Of a stretch of 64,000 nucleotides of DNA, positions 58,082 through 64,000 are shown piece by piece. Source of the stretch: Candidatus Solirubrobacter pratensis (GTDB lineage Bacteria; Actinomycetota; Thermoleophilia; Solirubrobacterales; Solirubrobacteraceae); contig NZ_KE384480.1 in the NCBI RefSeq assembly GCF_000425945.1, positions 528,599 through 592,598 of the forward strand, read 5' to 3'. Position 1 is the stretch's first letter. Each line of letters starts with the position of its first letter. A model generated the notes under the pieces. The model was not told the DNA's origin. It saw nothing but the letters and a program-made list of their open reading frames with translations, and searched no databases. Position numbers and translations under genes: made by a program.

Positions 58082-58810
58082 TTACGCCCCGCGTGCGACT
58101 CGGCGTGCGTGCTCGTGGAGATAGGGCTCCACGGTCATGAGATGGGTACGCATGGCGTCCCGCGCCGCCTGCGGATCGCCGGCGCGAACCGCCGCGAGGA
58201 TCGCGGCATGCTCCGGCAAAGCCCGCGTCCTGCGGTAGGCGGGACGCGCGAGCGGAAAGCGAGCCGCCATCAACGCGGTATAGATCCGGCGCACGAGCAA
58301 CACCAGCGGCGGATTGCCCGTGCCCTCGATCAACGCGACATGAAACGCGACGTCGGCTTCGTGGAAGCGCTGCTCGCGGCGGCGCCGGTCGCGTTCCCTC
58401 GTCGCGTCGACCATCGCCGCAAACCGCGCCTCCAACGCCGCAACGTGCTCCGGGGCGCACCGCTCGGCCGCCAGGCCCGCGGCCTCGACCTCGATGATCC
58501 GCCGGCACTCAAGGTAAGCGCCCAGCGACTCGACCGCGGCCGCGCCGCCCAGAGCGGCGCTCAGCACATACTCGTCAAAGAGATCCCACTTCTCGCGCGG
58601 GTTGACGGTCGTGTCGCTTCCGTGGCGCACGGTCACCAATCCCCGTTCCTCCAGCCCGCGCACGCACTCGCGCGCGACGCCACGACTGATGCCGAATCGG
58701 TCGGCCACCTCGACCTCGCGGGCGAGCACGTCTCCCGGCGCAAGCCGTCCCGTGACGATCTCGTCGACGAACTCCGCCATGGCAGCACGATGCAAGCGCA
58801 CGGCACACAC
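58082..58810 (-). CDS. FadR-type GntR transcriptional regulator
   Basis: 242 aa from GTG 58810; ATG 58780 (MAEFVDEIVTGRL) is a good alternative. A winged helix (LAREVEVADRFGISRGVARE, LEERGLVTVRHGSDTTV) is followed by an FCD ligand domain with metal-binding Asp/His pattern (ECRRIIEVEAAGLAAERC, ADVAFHVALIEGTGNPPL, PEHAAILAAVRAGD). FadR-type regulators sense carboxylic acids. No catabolic gene is adjacent. Confidence 0.88.
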   Translation of the reverse strand: MCAVRLHRAAMAEFVDEIVTGRLAPGDVLAREVEVADRFGISRGVARECVRGLEERGLVTVRHGSDTTVNPREKWDLFDEYVLSAALGGAAAVESLGAYLECRRIIEVEAAGLAAERCAPEHVAALEARFAAMVDATRERDRRRREQRFHEADVAFHVALIEGTGNPPLVLLVRRIYTALMAARFPLARPAYRRTRALPEHAAILAAVRAGDPQAARDAMRTHLMTVEPYLHEHARRVARGA

Positions 58811-59214
58811 CCAATCACACGATCACCGTCGGCGACGCGCCGAGCCCTGAGCTGGCCTCGCCGACGCTCGGTTCATCAAGCGCGCGGCGCCGTGGTCAGT
58901 CCAAAGGCGGGTCCGACAGCCCAAATGGAGCAAGCGCAGCGCGCGCTGCCCGCAACCTTGGGCGATGGGCGTCGAGATCCCAACGACGAAATTGACGGCG
59001 CTGCTGAAACGTCACGCTTGGACTGATCGCGCGCGACGGGGCGTCCAGCGAGGTCGAGTACGACGTGCTTGGGCATCTGAGCGGCGCCAACGATTGAGCG
59101 CCTGTTGTGGGTCTTCGCCAATTCGTGGCCTCGTATCTGGCCGCGACCAAGGACAACCCGGACGCGCGAACACTCGTTTATGACGACGGCGGCGGGGCGA
59201 GGGGCTCGATCCCG

Positions 59215-59328
59215 AGCGCAGGGTGTCGTGGACGACGAACGCCCGAGCACCCGCGCGATCTCCCGCACGCCGCGAGCACGCGCGCGAAGAAGAGCGATCT
59301 CCTACCGGGCGGTGAACGACAGGTAACG
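59215..59328 (-). mobile_element. IS30-family transposase remnant
   Basis: The minus strand reads RYLSFTAR, stop, EIALLRAR, GVREIARVLGRSSST, matching the N-terminal HTH of IS30 transposases (expected R-YLS..EREEIALLRA.G..VREIAR.LGRSPST). It has an internal stop, and the rest of the gene is absent. No inverted-repeat ends are visible. The plus strand just upstream (from 59107) reads LRQFVASYLAATKDNPDART, possibly an unrelated fragment. Confidence 0.5.
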
Positions 59329-59367
59329 CCCTGTGCCGTCGCGCCGCTGTCTTCGGTAGACGCCGGC

Positions 59368-59808
59368 TCAGCTGGCGGCGACCGGTTCGGCGGCTGCCCC
59401 CGGTGCGAGCCGGTAGCCGGTGGTGCCGCCGGGCAACTGCTCGCGAGCGATCTCCCCGCGCGTTTCGAGCGTCTTCAGCAGCGAGTAGAGCACCGGCCTC
59501 GCCACGCCGGACGCCGAGGAGAGCTCGGCGGCGCTGACGCCGGGCCGATCCCCCAGCACGCTCAACACCGCAGCACGGTTCGCGCCCCGCGGCGCGCGCC
59601 CCGCAGTGGTACGCGGCTTCGAGGCGCGCCGTGCGCTCGGCGACGCCGGCGCATCCGAGATCCTGGGCGTGGTCGACGTCGGGCCTTGGACGTCGCCGAG
59701 CGCGACGAGTGCGGCCTCCAGGCGCGCGTATTCGAGCGCGGCCGCCTCGCACTGGCGAAGTCGGGCGCGGATCTCAGTGCGGATACGGTCCAGCAGCGGC
59801 TCAGCCAT
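59368..59808 (-). CDS. Winged-helix protein with N-terminal coiled coil
   Basis: 146 aa from ATG 59808. A helical N-terminus (DRIRTEIRARLRQCEAAALE, YARLEAALVAL), a Pro/Arg linker, then a winged helix (NRAAVLSVLGDRPGVSAAEL, SGVARPVLYSLLKTLETRGE, QLPGGTTGYRL). It is the full-length paralogue of the protein at 49198. Possibly a DNA-binding regulator of the island. Confidence 0.7.
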   Translation of the reverse strand: MAEPLLDRIRTEIRARLRQCEAAALEYARLEAALVALGDVQGPTSTTPRISDAPASPSARRASKPRTTAGRAPRGANRAAVLSVLGDRPGVSAAELSSASGVARPVLYSLLKTLETRGEIAREQLPGGTTGYRLAPGAAAEPVAAS

Positions 59809-59836
59809 GAGTCTCCTGGGTCGACGGGTGCCGAGG

Positions 59837-60232
59837 CTAGCCGAAGTAGCCGTTCGCAGCCGCTTCGGTCCAGGCGTAGCGGCGAAGGGAGGTGAGGGAG
59901 GAGCGCCCGATCTCGATGCCGTATTCGGGCTCGCTTGCTTTGCCTTCATAGTCACGGTCCGTGAGCGGCGGCGAGGCGTCCAGCCATTCATCGCTCGGCA
60001 CGAGGTAGAGCCGGGGCTCCGGTTCTTCGGCGAGGAGGACGAGTGCGACGAAGCGGTGACCGGCCGGCTGCAGTCGGCGCTTGGTCCAAAATGCGTATCC
60101 GCCAACGCGCTGCGTCGAGACGAACACTTCCAAAGACCGGCCGTCCGCGGTTCGAACTTCCAGTCTCCCGTCCATCGGGTTGCTTGCCCGAGTTACTGTG
60201 CAGCGGGCGCGCTCCAGTCGCTCCGTGACCAT
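59837..60232 (-). CDS. Hypothetical protein, 131 aa
   Basis: From ATG 60232. A beta-rich N-terminus (VTRASNPMDGRLEVRTADGR, VFVSTQRVGGYAFWTKRR), then RFVALVLLAEEPEPRLYLVP and a C-terminal EPEYGIEIGRSSLTSLRRYA. The shape resembles small PD-(D/E)XK-like or DUF4365-like proteins of bacteria, without a clear catalytic set. It starts 28 bases upstream of the winged-helix gene end. Confidence 0.65.
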   Translation of the reverse strand: MVTERLERARCTVTRASNPMDGRLEVRTADGRSLEVFVSTQRVGGYAFWTKRRLQPAGHRFVALVLLAEEPEPRLYLVPSDEWLDASPPLTDRDYEGKASEPEYGIEIGRSSLTSLRRYAWTEAAANGYFG

Positions 60233-61290
60233 GTCTTGCCCAGAGCCACCAGCTCGGCCCGACCCAGCCGCGACCAGCGATCATGCGCCATGCCGCAAGC
60301 GTCGCACACACCGGCGACGGAGCCCCAGCAGGGTTTAATGGGAAAGGAGAATCCAACGGCCGTTCAGCCGGCCGAGGGTCCGTGCCTGCGCGCCCCGGCC
60401 GCGTTGTCGAACCGGTTCAGTCAGCTGCGACTGGCGCCTGCGGCCACGCGTGCTGCTTCGCGCGTCACCGCACGATCACCGCGTTCGAACTCGCCCGCGA
60501 GCTGAAGACCACGCGCGGGCTCAACGCCCCAGGGGACCTTGCGCTTTCGACCCTGAGGCGGTTTAGCACCGGCCGCGAGAGCCTTGCCTTCCCAAGGAGG
60601 GACGAACTTCGCTCACGCCGGCCAACCACGAGCGTCCGGCTACCTCTCGCCGGGGCGAGCGCGACCGGGCGCAGAGCGTCGGTACGTTCGGTACAGGAAT
60701 GCGCCTTCGCTGAGTCGCTCGATGCCCGGGGCATATCGCTCGCTTCGGCCACCGCTGCGAGAGCGTCAGCGCCAAGACACCTGGCTCTGTGCGCCTCAAG
60801 GACTCCGCGGTTCGGCGCGTAGGGCGGGCTGGCGGTGAATCGGGGTGGATCTCACCGAACTAGACGTGTTGGCAGGTGCGAAGGGTCGATGTCGGCATTA
60901 CGGTGCCACGAATGTCGACACTGAGGGACGACGTGATTCGGCGTGCCCGGACGCCGCGACCGAGCCGTGTCGCGCCGCGCATGCGCCAGCGCGGTCGCTA
61001 CCCGCGCCGTCCGGTGCGGCCAGCCGATCGTGCTCGCCTGGTTACGACGCGCGGACTGCCACGAAACAGGCTCAGGGGGTGATTGCGACGCGTCCCGATC
61101 ATGGCTGCCGGCAGGGCATGCGCCTGCTCGGCTCGATGGTCCGCGTCGGTCGGGTTGGGGGCTTGGTCCGGAACGAGCGGCAGGTCCACTGGCATGAACT
61201 CGTCACGCGGGCGGACGGAGACGATTCGTTCAAGCGTCAAGGCGTGCCTGCCGATCTCCATCCCGATTTCTGTCCTTCGACTCTCGGCTC
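60233..61290. other. 1-kb stretch without a recognisable gene
   Basis: Several open frames exist on both strands, but none has a coding-like composition over more than about 40 codons. The patches TITAFELARELKTTRGLNAP (plus, about 60473) and EIGRHALTLERIVSVRPRDE (minus, about 61200) read like protein scraps. The end of the stretch must hold the promoter of the E2-like operon; no clear -35/-10 is seen. Confidence 0.4.
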
Positions 61291-61872
61291 ATGAATCCAC
61301 GTCTTCGCCGTCTCGCGGCCGATTTTCAAGCGCTGCGCTCGGAGTTCTCCGGGCATCCGCGCGTCCGCATCGAACCGCTCGGTCCGCCGCCGCCGGAGGG
61401 CTACCGCGTCAGTTACCGCCTGCCGGGGCTGCGGTTGGACGGCCAGCAGCCGGTCACCGCCGGCGAGCACGTCATCGAGATCAGGCTGCCGCTCGGGTAC
61501 CCGCGTGAGCAGCCGTATGTGGTGCCGCTCACCCCTGTCTTTCACCCCAATGTCGGCGAGCACTACTGCATCGCGGACTACTGGTCGGCGGGGGAAGGCC
61601 TGGTCGACGTTGTCACCAAGGTTGGCGACATGATCCAGTACCGGATCTTCAACACGCGCAGCCCGCTGAACGCGGTCGCGGCGTACTGGGCCGACCAGCA
61701 CCCGGAGGTTTTCCCGGTCGGCAACGTCGAACTCGGCCAGCCCGAGCTTGAGATCTCACTCACGCCGTCGGCCTCGGCGGCCAAGCACGTCACCGCTGCC
61801 TCACGGGACGCGGTGACTGATCCCGACGTGGCGATGATCACCCCGCGACGCGACAAGGAGCCCGGAGCATGA
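61291..61872 (+). CDS. E2 (ubiquitin-conjugating)-like protein 1
   Basis: 193 aa from ATG 61291. UBC fold: helix MNPRLRRLAADFQALRSEF (start), strands around GYRVSYRLPGLRL, then IEIRLPLGYPREQPYV, TPVFHPNVGEHYCIADYW with the HPN motif near 85 and a Cys at 93 where eukaryotic E2s have their catalytic Cys, followed by LVDVVTKVGDMIQYRIFNTR and a C-terminal tail. An active thioester-forming E2 is plausible. The stop overlaps the FHA gene (ATGA). No E1 or ubiquitin-like gene is inside the window; they may lie beyond 64000. Confidence 0.8.
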   Translation: MNPRLRRLAADFQALRSEFSGHPRVRIEPLGPPPPEGYRVSYRLPGLRLDGQQPVTAGEHVIEIRLPLGYPREQPYVVPLTPVFHPNVGEHYCIADYWSAGEGLVDVVTKVGDMIQYRIFNTRSPLNAVAAYWADQHPEVFPVGNVELGQPELEISLTPSASAAKHVTAASRDAVTDPDVAMITPRRDKEPGA

Positions 61873-62978
61873 GCGACGGCAAGAAGCTGATCATCACCGA
61901 CGAGGACCTCAGCCGCATGCCCGCGAGCACCGCGGCGCCGATGCCACCGATCGGCGCGCCGGGCGCTCCGGCCGCCGGTGCGCTGCCGCCGGTCGCTGGC
62001 GTCAAGCCGGCGCCCCTGCAGCTCGGTGGCATGACCGGCCGCTCCGCGGCCGGCGGGTTGAACCTCCGGTCGACGCTGGTCATGAGCACGATCGGCGCGC
62101 TCGTCGCCGCCTTGGCGGCGTGGCTGTTGCTCGAGCTGATCACCGATGACAACGCCGCCGGTGAGCATCTCGTGCGCACCACCGCGCTGCAGTTCGGCGC
62201 CGCCGGCGCGGTCTTCGGCGCGATCTATGCAGCCTGGGAGGACCTCACGAGCCGCGTGTGGGAGGCTGCGCTGCCCGCGGCGGGGATCGGCGCGGCGATC
62301 GGCGCGGTGTGCGGCGCGATCTCTGGCGCGATCGCTCAGGAGCTCTACGCGTCGATCATCCGCGACATCGTCGTGCAGGCGTTGACGACGGGCGACGACA
62401 TCAGCGCGACCGACTTCAAGCTGTGCGCTGCGCGTGCGCTCGCGTGGGCGATCTTCGGCGCCGGCATCGGGCTGGCCGCTGGCGCCGCCAAGCGCTCGGG
62501 CCGCAAGACCGTCAACGCGCTGGTCGGCGGCACCGTCGGTGCGGCGATCGGCGGGTTTTTGTTCAACTACATCGGCGAGGCGACCGACTCAGCGACCGCG
62601 TCGCGTCTGATCGGCCTGGCGGTTGTCGGGTTGGCGATGGGCGCGGCGATCGGCCTGGTGGAGACGGCGCGCCGGCAGGCGTGGATCAAGCTGGTCTCCG
62701 GCGGGATGGCCGGCAAGGAGTTCATTCTCTATCACGCCAACACGATCGTCGGTTCCAGCCCGAAGGCGCAGATCACGCTCATCAAGGACCCGGCGGTCGC
62801 GCCGATGCACTTCCGTATCGACGAGCAAGGCCCGCGCCGCGCGTTGACTGCCTTCGACGGCTGCCCGGTCTCGATCAACGGCACTCCGGTGACGTCGCAC
62901 TGGCTGCGCGACGGCGACATGGTCCAGGTTGGGGGCACCGCGTTCGCCTACTCCGAGCGGACTGTCGCTGGCGTATGA
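61869..62978 (+). CDS. Membrane protein with glycine-zipper helices and C-terminal FHA domain
   Basis: 369 aa from ATG 61869. A Pro/Ala N-terminus (1-70), then about six membrane helices rich in Gly/Ala (TIGALVAALAAWLLLELI; AGIGAAIGAVCGAISGAIA; GGTVGAAIGGFLFNYIGE), then an FHA-like domain (about 278-365: EFILYHANTIVGSSPKAQIT, DPAVAPMHFRI, GCPVSINGTPVTSHWLRDGD). The usual GR and SRxH become GS and APMH, so phosphothreonine binding is uncertain. It lies between two E2-like genes with 4-base overlaps on both sides. Confidence 0.82.
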   Translation: MSDGKKLIITDEDLSRMPASTAAPMPPIGAPGAPAAGALPPVAGVKPAPLQLGGMTGRSAAGGLNLRSTLVMSTIGALVAALAAWLLLELITDDNAAGEHLVRTTALQFGAAGAVFGAIYAAWEDLTSRVWEAALPAAGIGAAIGAVCGAISGAIAQELYASIIRDIVVQALTTGDDISATDFKLCAARALAWAIFGAGIGLAAGAAKRSGRKTVNALVGGTVGAAIGGFLFNYIGEATDSATASRLIGLAVVGLAMGAAIGLVETARRQAWIKLVSGGMAGKEFILYHANTIVGSSPKAQITLIKDPAVAPMHFRIDEQGPRRALTAFDGCPVSINGTPVTSHWLRDGDMVQVGGTAFAYSERTVAGV

Positions 62979-63445
62979 CGCCGCGCGAGCGGCGCCTTGT
63001 CGTCGACCATCACGAGCTGCGCGAGCTGGAGGCCTCCGGCGTGGTCGCGGTGACGGCGTCCGGGTCGCCGCCGGAGTGCTACAGCGTCCGCTTCACGGCG
63101 CCCGGCCTGGCCCCCGGGGAGGACGGCATACCGGTGGCGCGCGACGAGCACGAGTTCGCGGTGTACCTGCACCTGGATTATCCGCGCCGCCCGCCGGTCA
63201 TCACCTGGTGCACTCCGGTGTTCCATCCCAACCTGCTCGGGCCCGACCGCCACGGCGGGGTGTGCATCGGTTCCTGGTCGCCGTCGGAGAGCCTGCGCGA
63301 CCTCGTCGTCCGGCTCGTCGAGCTCGCCGGCTGGCGGGCTTTCGGTCTTGCGGATGCGCTGAACATCGCCGCCGCCGCGTGGGCGCGCGAGCACGCGGTC
63401 GTGCCCGACGGCGATGTGCAGAAGCTGGTGGGCGCGCATGCGTAG
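62975..63445 (+). CDS. E2 (ubiquitin-conjugating)-like protein 2
   Basis: 156 aa from ATG 62975, overlapping the FHA stop. CYSVRFTAPGLAPGEDGIPV, HEFAVYLHLDYPRRPPVIT, TPVFHPNLLGPDRHGGVCIG with HPN near 84 and Cys 97 at the catalytic position, then SWSPSESLRDLVVRLVELAG. It is clearly a UBC-type protein but shares little with E2-like 1 outside the core, so it is a distinct subfamily. It overlaps the protease gene by 8 bases. Confidence 0.82.
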   Translation: MTPRERRLVVDHHELRELEASGVVAVTASGSPPECYSVRFTAPGLAPGEDGIPVARDEHEFAVYLHLDYPRRPPVITWCTPVFHPNLLGPDRHGGVCIGSWSPSESLRDLVVRLVELAGWRAFGLADALNIAAAAWAREHAVVPDGDVQKLVGAHA

Positions 63446-64000
63446 CGCCGCGCTTGCGGGCGCGCTCGCGGGACTGGCCGCGGTGTCGGCCGCGGCGCCC
63501 GTTCGCGCGGTCGCGGGGCAGTCGACGCCGATCGAGACATCCGCGGTGCGCGTGGTCACCGTCCTGGCCGGCGAGGCGCAGGGCGCCGCGTTCGCCTACG
63601 GCAAGCCGGGGCGGCTGCTCACCAACGCGCACGTCGTCGGCACGGCACGCACGGTGCAGCTGTTGACCGACGGCGGCCGGCGCGCCGACGGCACCGTCGT
63701 CGCCGTCGACCGTCGCGACGACCTCGCGCTTATCGACTCCCGGACGATGAAGCTGCGGCCGATCGCGGTGCGCGCCGAACGCGCCCACGTGGGGGAGTCG
63801 GTGTACGCCGTCGGGTCGCCGTTGGGCCTGGAGGGGTCGGTGTCGCGCGGGATCGTCTCGGCGGTTCGCGTTGGCGACGGCGGGCGGCTGCAGACCGACG
63901 CCGCCGTCAATCCAGGTAACTCCGGCGGGCCGCTTCTGGACCGTCGCGGCCGCGTCCTCGGCGTCACCACCAGCATGCTCACAGAGGCCCGCGGCATCGC
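63438..64000 (+). CDS. Secreted trypsin-like serine protease (DegP/S1C-like), partial
   Basis: From ATG 63438 and open to the window end. Signal peptide MRSAALAGALAGLAAVSAAA. Catalytic His in RLLTNAHVVG, Asp in DRRDDLALID, Ser in NPGNSGGPLLD. This is a chymotrypsin-fold protease; whether a PDZ domain follows is not visible. It is the fourth gene of the E2-like operon and the only exported one. Confidence 0.88.
   Translation, partial: MRSAALAGALAGLAAVSAAAPVRAVAGQSTPIETSAVRVVTVLAGEAQGAAFAYGKPGRLLTNAHVVGTARTVQLLTDGGRRADGTVVAVDRRDDLALIDSRTMKLRPIAVRAERAHVGESVYAVGSPLGLEGSVSRGIVSAVRVGDGGRLQTDAAVNPGNSGGPLLDRRGRVLGVTTSMLTEARGI

Noticed and set aside
60283..60822. 179-codon plus-strand open frame
   Set aside because: Arg/Ser/Ala-rich with no recognisable motif and no ribosome site; composition does not look coding.

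Overview
The window is very GC-rich, with strong third-position GC, frequent GTG starts and many 4-base ATGA/GTGA stop-start overlaps. With the gene content (serine recombinases, a PntAA/AB/B transhydrogenase, PadR/ROK/MarR-type regulators, secreted NHL and Ig-like proteins with Arg-rich C-terminal domains) this points to an actinobacterium, most likely of the Thermoleophilia/Solirubrobacterales (Conexibacter or Solirubrobacter type). The taxon is inferred, not demonstrated.

Layout, bases 1-26000. The tail of a LacI regulator and galM (1-1173) precede two tandem ROK repressors (1408-3898). An isobutyryl-CoA-mutase-like B12 enzyme large subunit and a MarR regulator lie on the minus strand (3895-6073). 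A gene desert with repeats and a decayed ECF sigma gene follows, then a secreted NHL propeller protein (7027-9405). dgcA-dgcN (D-glutamate catabolism, predicted) and a GNAT/ADP-forming acyl-CoA synthetase fusion follow on the plus strand. A molybdate transporter (modABC, minus) and an MFS exporter are divergent from a phosphosulfolactate synthase-like gene coupled to an ATP-grasp gene. Next come an FHA protein, a repeat-rich spacer, tRNA-Leu(CAG) and tRNA-Glu(CTC), ohr, a two-component system, a MerR-like protein and a PAP2 phosphatase.

Bases 26000-46200. A cob(I)alamin adenosyltransferase (minus) is divergent from a cobalamin riboswitch heading an operon of two DUF4430 proteins, EcfT, a double EcfA and an S component fused to a prenyltransferase-like alpha/alpha toroid. 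DUF4430 resembles the beta domain, and the toroid the alpha domain, of animal transcobalamin/intrinsic factor, so the operon looks like a split B12-capture system on an ECF transporter. Then come pntAA-pntAB-pntB, uspA, a MarR regulator with a clear operator, a GNAT, a degenerate nuclease-fold protein, a MOSC protein, glpD, a secreted Ig-like protein with folP, and a Rho paralogue lacking recognisable Q and R loops.

Bases 46200-64000 are a genomic island. A response regulator is cut after its receiver Lys-Pro motif by an element whose large serine integrase ends inside the target gene. The island holds a second serine recombinase with three C-terminal repeats, a possible TumA/TumE-like toxin-antitoxin pair, a NERD protein, small winged-helix proteins, orphan lipoproteins, and decayed Mrr-type and other PD-(D/E)XK nucleases and an IS30 scrap. 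At its far end is a tightly coupled operon: E2 (UBC)-like protein, membrane FHA protein, second E2-like protein, trypsin-like protease (cut by the window edge). This E2/FHA/E2/protease set and the split transcobalamin-like ECF operon are the two most unusual systems here.
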